A DNA stretch of 64,000 nt, taken from NCBI GenBank assembly GCA_030770425.1, contig JASJFT010000011.1:372001-436000 (forward strand), read 5' to 3'. The notes beneath the pieces are model-generated. The model made no database searches, had not been told where the DNA came from, and was given only the letters and a program-made list of their open reading frames with translations. Positions 43,301 to 55,134 of this stretch are shown piece by piece. Numbering within the stretch: the stretch's first letter is position 1; each line of letters opens with the position of its first letter. Both the position numbers and the translations under genes were made by a program. This DNA comes from Darksidea phi. Its lineage: Eukaryota > Ascomycota > Dothideomycetes > Pleosporales > Lentitheciaceae.

Positions 43301-45807
43301 GGATTGATGATGAGAGACTCGGTGGGATGCTGTTCGTCATACCCAATGAAACGAAGGACAACACGAAGAAGCTGTAGTATGAAGGTCTCACATTCGTCGG
43401 AACTGGCATCGATCGTGGAAGAGCTTCTCATGCTAATGCTGGATCCCAGCTTCTGGCGCAACACCTCAGCCATAACAGCAAATCCGTTGCTTTGTTCCAT
43501 AGCTTCGCAATTACGCCAGTTGCCTTCAACAGCTTCAAGAAGGATCTTCACGGCGCGTAACACGCCATCGAGTGTCTGAGCAGCTTGGACTAGCCTAAGG
43601 CCTACGGCAGCGCATCCGCCTATTCTCCAGATTGCATCGTCGAGCGACTGCGGGACTACTACTACGGGATTACCCGAAAGTTGTCCAAGGCCCCGTCTTT
43701 GTGATAAAGCATCGTTTACTGACGGCACAGCGGCGTTGATGATGATGGGCGTGCCTTGCATTCTAGTGAACCTGTGAAGCGCTCGTGCCGAGTCCCTCGA
43801 TAATGATCGAATCAACTGCGATTCATCAATCGCATTCCGGTCATCATCATCCATGACCGAACGTGGAGAAAAGCTTAGGAGTATCTTGGACTCGGGCATC
43901 AGTTGTCCGGCACTCGAGCGTATCGCAGTAACAATATCAGAGCGCTCTTCCTTGCCAGGGTGTAATATCTCGTTCTGAACGTGCAGCTCAGCGGAGGTAC
44001 GGTAGGTCTGGAATGAGCCTAGCCTGTCTTGAAAATTACCACAATACCGCGGGCCGAGCTTGTGATACACAGCGATCAGCTCGTCAGACAAAGGCTCGGA
44101 GAAGAGGTGAAAAGACGCCATGGAAAGTTTGGACGAGAGCACGTTTCGTCCCAAACGGGGCGCGAGATTTCGCGGTGTTCCCAAAAATGCGAGAACGTTA
44201 TGCTGGCCTCGGCTGGAGGACATGGAGGCGAAGCTCTCTTGGCTACTATCTAGCACAGGTGGGTGCGACGGGTAGTGCGCCTTCATCGTCTCGGTGAATT
44301 CGCCATCGACATAGAGGGACGCCTTATGACCCCCTATTCCTATGGCTTTCGCTCGGCGGTGGACAACAGCAATGTGGTACCAACGCCCCTCCTGAAAACG
44401 AGGGGCCTTCTTGAAGCGCACACTAGGCACAATACCGGAAGCGTGACCCATGTAAGTCTGCAGGATGAAGCAACGCGTGTCTTTCTCCAGGTAGGCCATC
44501 AAGAAGCAGGTCTGCGTGTCATCGTACGCGCCAAAGAGGGTAGTGTGGCAGTTGGTGTCGTACTTGTCGACCCGTATCCACGCGGTGAACGTGTATCCAC
44601 TGCCTGGCGAAATAGGCGGGAACGGACGGCCAATTTCGGGTACTTCAATGGCGCTGAAGCCGTGTAATGAGAGGTCGAATTGGATGAATGGAGGTCCCCG
44701 AGACGCCCGCATGCCCTGGTGGAGGTATTCTGCGGCCTGATCTGATACGGCCGCCTTTCGAAAAAGGTAGTAGGCATCGTCAAGCTTGTTGATTCCATAC
44801 TCAATGAGATTGTCCGCCAGCTCTCGAAGAAGGCCAGCTTCCGCCGGGGCGCACTTGTTGTCGAACAATAGCGGCAAGATGATGCTGAGCACGCCGGTGA
44901 CATGCAGAGCGGCCTTATTGTAGGGAGACACGACTATGATCTCAATGATCGCCAGCAGCACCGATACCGAAAGCGGCTTCGACTTTGTACCCGGCGCGTC
45001 TTCGCCCGAAAGTCCCAGCCAGAAGTGAAGGATGATAGGGACGATGTCGGGGTTTTGCAGCACCTCGTTGCCGCTAAAGATGGTCTGCATCTGGCCCCGC
45101 AGCGCATTCAGGTCCACGTCGGAGTCACTGTATACCGAGCGGGGACTGGTGACGATAATCTCGGCCGTCTGCTCGTCGGTTTCTCTTGTCTCAGGCGCCT
45201 GCTTTTCCAGCTGAGCCACCTCAAACCGCTTGTCAATATCCCTAAAGATCCGCGTCATGGCCTCCTCGCCCAGCGCAAAGGCGAAGAGGCAGCCAAAGAG
45301 CTGCTCCTGGCCCGCATCGTCCCGCCCGCTGTCGGACTGCCCCCCAAAGATGCCGGTGCTGGCCAGAGCCTGCTCGAGCGCACTCCAGCCACCATCCTCG
45401 ACCCTCTTCGCGAAGAACCGTCCGTTTCCCGAGTGCTCGTTCAAGGCGTCCGAGAGCACGTCCAATGTCGCCTTTATCACCTCGAAGAAGTCGATGCGGT
45501 CGGGCGGGGACAGGGCCTGGGGTTTGTAGAAGCCGGAGAGAGAGCGGAGGGTCAGCAGCAGCACGTCGAAGCCGCGTACGTGGCGGAAGGCGTCCTTTGT
45601 CTGCGTGTGCTCGTGGGACTCTATCAGCAATTGGCGCATACGGCGGAGGGCGTTGCTCTGGCTCTGCAGCACGTCAGAGGTGGGCGGGGAGCTCTCCGAG
45701 GCGCGGATGAGCTCGTCGGCGAGGCTACGCAGCTCAGCGATCTGGTTGTTCATGGGGGGGATCCTCGACGCGGCCGTCGACGACCGGTGGGGGCGCGCCG
45801 TGGCCAT
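37352..45807 (-). CDS. Giant BEACH-WD40 protein (Bph1/neurobeachin-like)
   Basis: Six exons, 45807-43152, 43105-42696, 42651-42177, 42130-38016, 37936-37733 and 37390-37352, with matching phases, give about 2632 residues. Order: helical N-terminal repeats; a concanavalin/LamG-like domain near 375-560 (SGYTFTAWIRVDKYD, GRWYHIAVVHRR); long armadillo-like stretch; PH-BEACH near 1825 (VQYVCNISRVVGLEAIEG); BEACH near 2015-2285 (NFHYLMFVNTLAGRTFNDL, QYPVFPWVISNY, FHYGTHYSSA); and WD40 repeats (GFTDGSVRFYDS, ISGxx-like LWDL). The final exon encodes only YEWDCVHRHTKP and lies beyond a 342-nt intron, but GRV-YEWDC is the expected end. BEACH proteins organise vesicle and lysosome/vacuole trafficking on membranes. 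Its promoter is shared with the subtilisin gene. Confidence 0.93.
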
Positions 45808-46645
45808 GTTTTCGTGGTGGGTCGAGGGTTGTGGGCGGGGGGTGCGGGGAGGAGGGCAGACTCATGTCTCTCTGCTAGCACAGGTCCGCATCGAGTGGAG
45901 GGCAGAATGCACCTACGTGTGCTACGGTACGAAGCTTTCACGGACTGCGCTGATTGTGTCGTATCGCCGGAGTGATGGGTGGGCGATGATGCTAAAACGG
46001 GAGCTTGGACCCGTCCATGGCGCAGTCAGGCAACCGTGAAGCGTGAAGGAGCTTTGCCGTATGGCTGGATATCACTCGCGACAGGGACTGGAGCTCTACA
46101 GGAGGTGGATTATGACTACTGTCCAAGTGTCTCACGCATTGTTGTGCTGCTGACAGTGAGGCTGTTGGATGCACAAGTCGTTCACGAGGGTCGGTTGCGG
46201 GCGGGCTGCTCCCCAATCGGGTAAGGCGCGCCCTCCGGTCGTACAGCCCTCAATTGCTCACCCGAACACAGCGAAGGCAGTGTGGGCGCGAGAAGAGAAG
46301 CACGATGATAATAATGCAACGTTGCCCGACCCGCAAGCACATGGAGAAACATGCCCGTTGCTATCAGCTCTCTTGTAGGCGCCACCAAAGCCGGGAGCAG
46401 CGCGGCGATGCGAGGCTGGGGCTGGGGCAGGGCGGCCAGGGACGCGGCAGGTCATGCGTCACACCTTCCAGGTCCGCACGTGCCTCGGCCTTCCTAGATA
46501 AGAGCTCCATCGCCATAGCTATCGCCATCTCTCATCCACCCCAACCCCAACACTCCCCTCATCATCGCTATTCTCATTACCGCCCGGCCGCCAATCTCTC
46601 GTCTTCCTTTCTTTGTTAGCACTCGCCGCGCGAGTCATACCCATC
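45808..46645. promoter_or_regulatory. Bidirectional intergenic region, BEACH / subtilisin
   Basis: 838 bp between head-to-head ATGs of two conserved genes. The last 150 bp before the subtilisin are CT-rich (CATCTCTCATCCACCCCAAC), typical of a fungal core promoter. No gene inside. Confidence 0.5.
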
Positions 46646-48475
46646 ATGAGGTACTCAGCCCTCGCTCTGCTGCCGGCCCTCGCCACGGCCTCGCCCGTCC
46701 TCCAGGTGGGCACCATTCACAACGATGCGGCCCCTATCCTCTCGACGACCAACGCGGAGGAGGTGCCCAACTCGTACATGGTCGTGTTCAAGAAGCACGT
46801 CAAGAACGCCGATGCCGAGAGCCATCACGAGTGGGTGCAGAGCGTCCACTCCAAGAGCAGCGAGGAGCGTATGGAGCTGCGCAAGCGGTCGTTCCCGCTC
46901 ACCACAGACGTCTTTGAAGGCCTCAAGCACACATATAACATCGTTGGCGGCCTGATGGGCTACTCCGGCCACTTCGACGATGAGACGCTCGAGCAGATCC
47001 GGAGACATCCCGACGTAAGTACCCTACTCCGTCTACACAAAAGCTGGCGAAAGCGAGCCCATCGGCGGGCTGTTACCCATGTCGTGTGCCTTGTTGCTGG
47101 CTGCGAGACGGCTACACGCTACGATCGGTGGCTGCCTTATCTCCGCACGCACTCCGCGCACTCGCACGTGACACTTTCCCATTCAGGCACTGAGCACCAG
47201 TCATCAAGGGCACAGCTAACATGGTTGCGATAGGTCGACTACATCGAGAAAGACTCGATCGTCCACACGATGGGCAGCAAGGGCGATGACGACTACGAGA
47301 TAGAGAAGAACGCCCCATGGGGTCTTGCCCGCATTTCGCACCGCGACTCGCTGAGCTTCGGCACATGGAGCAAGTACCTCTACTCGGCACAGGGTGGCGA
47401 GGGCGTCGACGTCTACGTCGTTGACACGGGCACAAACTACAAGCACGTCGACTTCGAGGGTCGTGCTCACTGGGGCAAGACCATTCCTCAGGGCGACGCG
47501 GATGAGGATGGCAACGGCCACGGCACTCACTGCTCCGGCACTATTGCGGGCAAGAAGTACGGTGTTGCCAAGCTGGCAAACGTCTACGCCGTCAAGGTGC
47601 TCCGCTCCAACGGCTCCGGCACCATGTCCGATGTCGTCAAGGGCGTCGAGTATGCCGTTACGGCCCACAAGGAGCAGGTCAAGAAGGCCAAGGACGGCAA
47701 ACGCAAGGGCTTCAAGGGCAGCGCTGCCAACATGAGCTTGGGTGGTGGCAAATCTACCACCCTCGACCTCGCCGTGAACGCCGCTGTTGACGCTGGCCTC
47801 CACTTTGCTGTTGCCGCCGGTAACGACAATGCCGACTCTTGCAACTACTCTCCCGCCGCTGCTGAGAACGCCGTGACCGTCGGTGCCTCGACTCTCCTTG
47901 ACGAGCGTGCCTACTTCTCCAACTACGGCAAGTGCAACGACATCTTCGCTCCCGGCTTGAATATCCTCTCTACCTGGATCGGTTCCGACCATGCCACCAA
48001 CACCATCTCGGGTACCTCCATGGCCTCGCCCCACATTGCTGGCCTCCTAGCCTACATGCTCTCTCTGCAGCCCGCTAAGGACTCCGCCTACGCGGTCGCC
48101 GACATCACCCCCAAGAAGCTGAAGGCTAACCTCATCTCCATCGCTACCGTCGGTGCTCTATCTGACGTACCGAGCAACACCAAGAACATCCTCGCATGGA
48201 ATGGTGGCGGTTCCTCCAACTACTCCGATATCATCAGCAAGGGTGGCTACACTGTAAAGAAGGCCGATGAAGCTCTCACCGTCACGGTCCCTTCATTCTC
48301 CGAGTTTGAGGACGAGGTTGAGACAGAATTCGAAAAGGCCAAGGGCGCCGCTGGCCGCACTAGCGACCGTCTCCAGAGCAAGCTTGAGAAGCTCACCTCC
48401 GACATCGAGGACTTTGTCGCTGGTGAGATGGAGGAGTTCTTTGAAGAGTTCAAGGAACGCGTCGCTCGCGAGTAA
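46646..48475 (+). CDS. Vacuolar subtilisin-like serine protease (S8)
   Basis: Exons 46646-47014 and 47234-48475 (219-nt intron, long for this window) give 536 residues. A signal peptide (MRYSALALLPALATA) is followed by an I9 propeptide (NSYMVVFKKHVKN, LMGYSGHFDDETLEQIRRHPDVDYIEKD). The catalytic triad is intact: Asp187 in YVVDTG, His219 in GNGHGTHCSG, Ser385 in ISGTSMASPH, with oxyanion Asn320 in AAGNDNA. The C-terminal extension (EFEDEVETEFEKAKG..., about 60 residues) is acidic and helical. The family is fungal vacuolar proteinase B type (Alp2/PepC), which includes well-known mould allergens. It matures proenzymes and degrades proteins in the vacuole. Length and motifs are standard. Confidence 0.95.
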
Positions 48476-49186
48476 AACTACTCGTTCGCTTTATCGCATT
48501 AGTCTGTTGAGAGTTGATTGATTCGGTTCCTAGAATCTAGTCGCATGGGAAGCGTCGATACCCGCTGTCTTCGCGTACTTATTGGGGCGCATGCGTTTTA
48601 GGAAATTATCCATAGCATGCATAACATACGGATTGGGATGGAACGGATCTGGGCGCTGGTATCTGTGATGCATATATTTTCGATCTCCATGGGCAGGTCT
48701 GGGCTGAATATGTCTCGTTTCTTGATCTTTTGTATCTTATAAGTCCGCGGGACAGGAAGGCTATACAGATAAACCAACAGGTGCTTTCTTCCACAAATTA
48801 TGCTATTTGCCACGGTGTTTCCTCGTCCTCGACGCTACTTGTTCCAGGCTAGGTAAGTCTTGGCATTAGGATTCGGATGGATTCACGCTGCATCTTCCAT
48901 CTCCTCTCCCTCTACCATGAACTTTCACATACTTGTTACAACACCATAATCGCTGTTCATGGTATCGGACGAGTGCGGGCTTTCACTGAAGACTAGCGGC
49001 GAATCAATGGCAATACGCTTGCCCCAGCAACTGCGATTAGGCATCAACAGAAAGACCTCGCCGTATACGCGTTTCGCCAAGCTATGGTGCCCCTTCTAAT
49101 ATAAGACAATAGTTACGGACACCGCTTTGGATCAGCTCTACCGACTGCGTACCTCGACCTTCAGTTGTTCGTTTGTCGAATTCACC
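48476..49186. other. Intergenic region
   Basis: 3' flank of the subtilisin gene and promoter of the C6 factor. No gene supported. Confidence 0.5.
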
Positions 49187-51469
49187 ATGGTAATTCAATC
49201 TGATGGGTCATCAGACTCGACCCCCGCTGCTCCTCCTCAGCAACAAATGCACCCTATCCAAAAAGGCTTCTCATGCGTCCTGTGTGCGCAAAGAAAAGTC
49301 AAATGCGACAAGGCGCCAGGTGGCTGCGCAAACTGTACCCGAGCCCGTGTTGACTGCGTTTACAAGGCTCCACCGCCCCCGCGGAGGAGGAAGAAGGGCG
49401 TCCGTGAGATCGATGTGCATGCTAGGCTTCGACTGTATGAAGATGCCTTAAGGGAGCTCGGCGTCGAGCCTGATGAGCTTGTCAAGAAAGAGATGAATAA
49501 GTCTAAGAGGAGGGTTTCAAGGGGAGAGGAGGGAAGTGATAAGGATAGCGTGGTGCCGCCTGAGGGACCGACGGAAGGGACGAATAGCAATGGTAGTGGT
49601 TTACTTATTTCATCAGACAATGGGAAATCGAGATATCTGGAAAACACCCTTTGGACATGTTTGAAAACCGAATTTCGTGACACCAAGGAGCTCCTTCTTG
49701 AAGATACCTCTTCTGACGAGGAAGAAAATGGGTCCCGCAACGCCACGACTCCGGCAGGCTTCTTCTCCGAAGACGGAAATCTACTTCTGGGAACACCCAA
49801 AGCTGGGGCTAACCTCCGTCCACTGCATCCACAACCCGTCCAAATCTTTAAGCTATTTCAGGCGTACCTCAACAATGTCAACCCGCTCCTGAAGCTTTTC
49901 CACACCCCCACCGTGCAGCAGCTCATCTCGGATGCAAGCGGTGACCTCGAAAATCTCCCTAAGAACGTAGAAGCGTTGCTCTTTTCTATCTATTGCATGG
50001 CAGTAGAATCGTTGAGCGATGCCGAGTGCGCCGCCATCATGGGCGAATCCAAAGCGGTCGTTAGCCAGAGGTTCAAAGCAGCGACGCAGCACGCTCTTGT
50101 GAATGCGAACTTTCTCAAGACATCCGACCTCATGGTGCTTCAAGCACTGGTCCTGTTTAACACGGCACTCCAGAGCCAGGATGCCCGTGTCATATGGATT
50201 CTCACTGGTGTAGCCGGACGCATTGGACAACGCATCGGTCTGCATCGCGACCCCGCAACGCTGGGTCTTCCTCCTTTCGAGTGCGAAATCCGACGGCGCG
50301 TTTGGTGGCAGATCATGATGCAAGATGGTTTCGCTGAGAAACTTGCCGGGACAGGAGGCAGCATCTTATTCGCGGAGGTAAAGCGTCCTTCCAATCTAAA
50401 CGACAGCGACCTCTTTCCCGGCATGAAGGATCCACCCAAAGAACACGACGGTGCTACAGAGATGATGTTCTTCCTCATCCGGTGCCACATTGGCGAATTC
50501 TTGAAGACTTTCGCCAACCAAAAATCAACCTTCGATGGCGTGTGGAACAAGCTGTCTACGAACGCGGCTACATTTGCGGCCAAAGACAAAGCAATCGATG
50601 AGCTCGAAGCCCTCTATGAGCGCAAGTACTTGCGTTATTGTGATCACTCAGTGGGATGGCACTTCATGTGCTCATACCTCGTCAAGGCCGTTCTCGCGAT
50701 GTTGCGCTTCATTGCACACAATCCAGAGCATCACGCGGGCCCCAGGACAAACCTCCCACAAGAAGAGAAAGACAAGCTTTTTCGTCTCGCCGTCCAAATC
50801 ATCACATACCAGAACCTCTGCTACACGACCAAGGAGGTGCAGGGCTACCTATGGCATATCAACGGTCATTTCCAATGGAAAGCGTTCATCTACGTAGTGA
50901 ATGAGCTGAGGGAGAGGACGCAAGGGGACGAGGTGGATCATGCATGGAAGGAGGTGCAGTTGGTTTTCGATTTTCATCCAAATTTTGGACGTGAGTTTTC
51001 CGGGATGCGCGCGCTATCGATGGCTATTGGCAATTTCACTCTAAGGGCGTGGGATGCATATGTCGCCGCTCGCGGGTTGCCTGAAGGGGGAGAGCCGGCC
51101 TTCATACAAATCCTGCGGGTGCGGCACGCCAAACGGGCGAATATTTCTCAGAGCTTCTCACGGACTGAATCCGAGCCCCCGACGACTTCTCCCGTGACAA
51201 CGTCCGACTCCTCCGCTCAACCGCAAGGCTCCACTCTAGCTCCTGGGCACTCATACACTAACACTGACGCCCTTCAGACCTTTCAGTGGGATGCAGGCTT
51301 TGCGGAGAGTTTAGATCCGATGGCAACAATTCCGAATTTGCCACCGCCAGATCCTGATCAAATGAACTGGGGGGTATGGAATAGTTTGTTGGCGGACTTT
51401 GAGAATACGGGTGATGCTATGGGTGGGTTTCCAATGAATGAGAGTAACTGGGACTACGGGTTGCAGTGA
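49187..51469 (+). CDS. Zn2Cys6 fungal transcription factor
   Basis: A single exon of 760 codons from ATG 49187 (context ACCATGG). The upstream frame is open but starts only at a TTG. The zinc cluster is at the N-terminus: Cys30, Cys33, Cys40, Cys47, Cys50 and Cys57 (FSCVLCAQRKVKCDKAPGGC, then ANCTRARVDC). A basic linker, PPPPRRRKKG, follows, then a short coiled coil (RLRLYEDALRELGVEP). The middle-homology region holds LFQAYLNNVNPLLKLFHTPT, GRIGQRIGLHRD and CEIRRRVWWQIMMQD. The C-terminus is Ser/Thr/Pro-rich with a Trp/Asp-containing end (FQWDAGFAESLDP, MNWGVWNSLLADFENTGD), an activation-domain-like pattern. A nuclear regulator with unknown targets. Confidence 0.9.
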   Translation: MVIQSDGSSDSTPAAPPQQQMHPIQKGFSCVLCAQRKVKCDKAPGGCANCTRARVDCVYKAPPPPRRRKKGVREIDVHARLRLYEDALRELGVEPDELVKKEMNKSKRRVSRGEEGSDKDSVVPPEGPTEGTNSNGSGLLISSDNGKSRYLENTLWTCLKTEFRDTKELLLEDTSSDEEENGSRNATTPAGFFSEDGNLLLGTPKAGANLRPLHPQPVQIFKLFQAYLNNVNPLLKLFHTPTVQQLISDASGDLENLPKNVEALLFSIYCMAVESLSDAECAAIMGESKAVVSQRFKAATQHALVNANFLKTSDLMVLQALVLFNTALQSQDARVIWILTGVAGRIGQRIGLHRDPATLGLPPFECEIRRRVWWQIMMQDGFAEKLAGTGGSILFAEVKRPSNLNDSDLFPGMKDPPKEHDGATEMMFFLIRCHIGEFLKTFANQKSTFDGVWNKLSTNAATFAAKDKAIDELEALYERKYLRYCDHSVGWHFMCSYLVKAVLAMLRFIAHNPEHHAGPRTNLPQEEKDKLFRLAVQIITYQNLCYTTKEVQGYLWHINGHFQWKAFIYVVNELRERTQGDEVDHAWKEVQLVFDFHPNFGREFSGMRALSMAIGNFTLRAWDAYVAARGLPEGGEPAFIQILRVRHAKRANISQSFSRTESEPPTTSPVTTSDSSAQPQGSTLAPGHSYTNTDALQTFQWDAGFAESLDPMATIPNLPPPDPDQMNWGVWNSLLADFENTGDAMGGFPMNESNWDYGLQ

Positions 51470-52420
51470 ATACCTTGACTCACAAAGCGCGCCGAATTTT
51501 TGTAATATAGTGCTGCTTCTACCCAAGACAACAGGTACTGGCGCCCCTTTGAATAGGCTTTACTTTTGTGCCCCTACTGAAGAAAGCTAGGTATCCTGTC
51601 AATAAGAGCACTGAAATGCCAGAGACGGGCAGCTATGCGGTGAGCCCCGACGCACCGTTACAACTCTCCTAGGGTCAGCGGACGTATATTTCAAGCTGGG
51701 CTACGAGCTCGAGGCGAACTACAAGGTTATCAAACCTGCGTCGGATATTGTCAATGCGGCAAAGTATGCACTGGAAACTGTGAATGACCGGGTTGACGCC
51801 CACAATGAAGCCTTGGGAGCAATACCGCGAAGGGAAGGGCGATGCACAAGAAGAGAGATACCCTTAAGAAGTGGCGGAGTCTGGACTTACGACGGGCATC
51901 TTCAAGGGGACCTTTGCAACCCGCAATCGAAGTCAACTGCTTCTGTAGCGAGAGTAATTTTTCGTGTGTGCGGCTCAAGAGCGTTATGATCCGTGGATGA
52001 CTTTGGCTGGCTACTAAGCTTGACCATGTCTCTTTTCTCTACAACCATACTTCAAGTATGGGTCATAGCAGTACCAAACTTGAATGTGAGTACTGCTTGT
52101 AAACCCGCGCCAGCAGGGGAACAGGATCACGACTCGTTTGTGAAAACAACAGTGCACAGCCAAACCCATTCTAACCCCGGACTATGTATTGCGAATCCTG
52201 GTTGCGAGACAGGTGTGTAACCAGGGATTCAGCCTTGGAATAAGACCACATCTTGCTCACTCTCATTTTCTTTCGCTAATCGCTACCAGGAAGGAAAACT
52301 CTCACCGCGCGTGGGCCGACTTCTACCATTGTCTTGCTTCACTCACCTGCTCATAGAAAGTATTTAGGGTTAGACCTACCTTTATCTTCTTTGATCCACA
52401 TCACTGACTAGGCATAGAAA
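51470..52420. other. Intergenic region
   Basis: About 950 bp between the C6 factor and the first BTB copy. Only short frames; nothing recognised. Confidence 0.5.
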
Positions 52421-53328
52421 ATGACGGAAGGTTCACCTCAACAGCTGCTTGACGCCATCAAAGGGTGTGTTCCCATTCCAAATTTTTCCAAGTCCGATTT
52501 GCAACTGCTCTCAGCGCTACAAAAACTCGCAAACTGACAGTGCGACAGCTTCCGGGCGTCAGAAAAATATTCCGATCTCCTCATTACTTGCGGCTCCTCT
52601 GTATACAGCGCTCACAAGATTATCGTTTGTTCGCAGTCCGACTTCTTTGACAAGGCGGCCAAATTTCCCGGCGGCAAAGTATGTTGATGTGGTGCGTAAA
52701 TGAACGGACTAATGCGACATGGGAAGCTGGGGATAGTACGGTCGATCTTCCCAACGACGATCCGGCTATCGTGGAGTTACTGCTCCAGTACTTCTACGAG
52801 GCTGAGTACGAACCCATACTTCCTCAGACTATTGCCCCGACGTACATATACAAGCCGCGGTCCGTTCGGCATTCGTGCGAGGATGAGGTCTGCCGGGACA
52901 AAGATGGTTATCGGCGCATCTGTGGCCATCATACCTGTGGCAATGAATGTAGCTACAACTGCGTTGCTTTCGTCTGCGAGATATGCTTGCCGCCACCCAA
53001 GAGCACAGCGGGACAACTTCTCACACATGTCAAAATGTACGAAATCGCAGATAAATATTGTGTCAGGGGGCTTAAGGACCTTAGCAAAGTGAAATTTAGC
53101 CGCGCCTGTGTGCACTTTTGGAAAGACCCGATTTTCACGGAGGCTGCCGAACAAGCATTTTCAACAACAGCAGACAACGACAAGGGCCTTCGTGATATCG
53201 TGAGCGAGACTATCGCCAGTCACATCGCGCTTTGTAAGACGTCCGCTATAGAATCCTTGATGACGAATTTAAATGGGTTGGCATTTGGAGTTCTTCTGGT
53301 GAAAGCAGAAGAGAATGGCTGGTGTTAA
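52421..53328 (+). pseudogene. BTB-domain protein, upstream copy, splice acceptor apparently lost
   Basis: Exon 1 52421-52464 (MTEGSPQQLLDAIK), exon 2 52549-52678 (BTB core: SEKYSDLLITCGSSVYSAHK, VCSQSDFF) and exon 3 52723-53328 (VDLPNDDPAIVELLLQYFYEAEYEP...). The Cys/His-rich insert reads CEDEVC, ICGHHTCGNECSYNC, FVCEIC and ends with the post-BTB helices (MYEIADKYCVRGLKDLSKVKF). Exon 2 is 130 nt, exactly as in the paralogue. By alignment with that copy, exon 3 should start at GAA 52723, but the bases before it are GG instead of AG, and no other AG restores the frame. The coding text is otherwise intact (259 residues if joined), so the loss is recent, or an unseen splice form exists. Confidence 0.65.
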
Positions 53329-53747
53329 AGGGGATTGTGCAGAATGCAAAACTTGTGAACATATTGGACCTTAGAATGAACCGAAGCTGCTCATGATTGT
53401 GGGTGGCTATTATTATTCAAAGCATTTAAGTACTACTTTGAGTCCACGTTATAGACGCACGCATTGTACAGTTATGATAGGAATTAAAGGCTGGTGGCTT
53501 TCCACATCATCCTGGTGCACACGTATGAACACCTGGCTAGATTGCCTTAGCAATTGCGTCGTGGCTTTTTGTGGACCAACGAGCAGCGTAAGGAGAATAA
53601 CTGGATTGGACTATAGACGAGACGCCAATGAGGTGACAGAGTGCGGGGCATGTATTGCCACGCCTTCACCTTTGCACCGCGCACGGACTAACTTGGTTTG
53701 AACTTCCACATCTTCGACCATCAACTGCGTCAAATTTCTGTCAATTC
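53329..53747. other. Spacer between BTB paralogues
   Basis: 419 bp; no gene supported. Confidence 0.45.
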
Positions 53748-54703
53748 ATGCCCTCGACAGTACCTTCAACCAAAAACATGGCGGACGCAACGCGCGATCA
53801 GCTCCTTGCCGCCGTTAAAGAGTAAGTCTAAAGCAAAGTTTCGCCACCATCGCTGATAGTACGGTAGCCTCCTTACCTCCGGCACCTATTCTGACCTCGT
53901 CGTCACCTGCGGCAACGATACATACAATTTACACAAGGCCATCGTGTGCCCGCGTGCGAGCTTCTTGGCCGGGGCCATGAGATTCGCAGTTGGGAAGGTC
54001 AGTGGCGACTTTTCGTAGTGTTGTAACAAGCTAACTCGACTCACGGGGGTAGGAAGCAGAAGGTGGCAAGATTGACCTGCCAGAAGACGATCCAGCTATC
54101 GTGAAGCTCCTTATCCAGTTCCTATACGAGGGCGAGTATGACCCAAAGCTGCCTGAGGGAGAGCTGGCGAGCTCACCGCCTACGAGTGAAATCACGTGCG
54201 AAGATCGGTGCAAATACACTTGGGAATTTCCCCATACGTGTACACCAGGGTGTCCAAGTCCTCATCATAGAATCTGTCCGCATCACGACTGTGGCACCAA
54301 CTGCAAGGACAATTGTGTTGGCTTTGTTTGCCAAATTTGCAAACCATCCCTTGCAGACTCATGTCCCAGCGGTGATGCTCGCCAGCTCCTTATTCACAGC
54401 AAAGTCTACCAAGTAGCGGACAAGTATGACATCAAGGGCTTGAAAGATCTTGCAGGCAGTAAATTTGCAGCGTCATGTGCCAAATACTGGGACGAAGACC
54501 AATTCGTGGATGCCGCCAACCATGCCTGCGCAGCGACCCTAGAGAGCGATCGTGGTCTTCGGAAAGCCATCATCCGGACTATCGCAGACCACATGAACTT
54601 GCTGAACAGGATCCCAATTAAAGAAATGTTGAGCGAGCAGCATGGCATTGCGATGGGTGTTTTGGAACTGCGAGCCAAGGATCTAGGCTGGCTGAAGGAG
54701 TGA
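53748..54703 (+). CDS. BTB/POZ protein with Cys/His-rich insert
   Basis: Exons 53748-53821, 53868-53997 and 54053-54703 join in phase to 284 residues (274 if the in-frame ATG at 53778 is used, which matches the upstream paralogue's start). The BTB core reads GTYSDLVVTCGNDTYNLHKAIVC, then KIDLPEDDPAIVKLLIQFLYEGEYDP. An insert with many Cys and His follows: ITCEDRCKYTW, HTCTPGC, ICPHHDCGTNCKDNC and FVCQIC. It probably binds zinc. The domain then resumes (HSKVYQVADKYDIKGLKDLAGSKF). BTB domains dimerise and often act as Cullin-3 substrate adaptors. Fungal copies of this type are abundant and uncharacterised. It forms a tandem pair with the copy at 52421. Confidence 0.85.
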
Positions 54704-55085
54704 GGGAGTGGAAGAGTAGGGCGTGAGAGTAGATACTACAGATATGGAGAACGACGTGGATGCCGAAGAAGGGTATGCGATGCTGTATTGTGAACACCCA
54801 CACAGCCTCGTGAATGAGACGGATCGACGAGCAGCATCGGAATCCTTGTTGGCAGCCAGAACAGGGAGTGCTTGTGTCCCTAAGTTCCTACTACAGTATC
54901 GCTTCGGAGTGGCTATCTTTCTAACATAATTCTTTTAGAATTTATTGTAGATGTGTCTTTGGTGCGAGTAGTTCTGTATTTATGATCGGACATAACCCTT
55001 TATACGCTTTCTATCAGGTTAGCTCAAATATCTCTCCCTGTTGAGCATTCTCAATTTACACATATGTATAGCTTCCCCCCCTTCC

Positions 55086-55134
55086 CCCAGGAGCAGGGGT
55101 TACTACCCAGCGTGACGTCACGTTGGCTCCTGGG
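55086..55134. repeat. Hairpin enclosing CGTGACGTCACG palindrome
   Basis: CCCAGGAGC (55086-55094) pairs with GCTCCTGGG (55126-55134), and the loop contains the perfect palindrome CGTGACGTCACG (55111-55122), which includes a CRE/ATF octamer. It sits next to a T-run in AT-rich relic DNA. Confidence 0.45.

Noticed and set aside
44902..45975. 357-codon plus-strand frame
   Set aside because: Antisense shadow of the first BEACH exon; Arg/Val-rich with no domain.
47216..48034. 272-codon minus-strand frame opposite the subtilisin
   Set aside because: It is a Gly/Val-rich shadow caused by strong codon bias of the protease gene.
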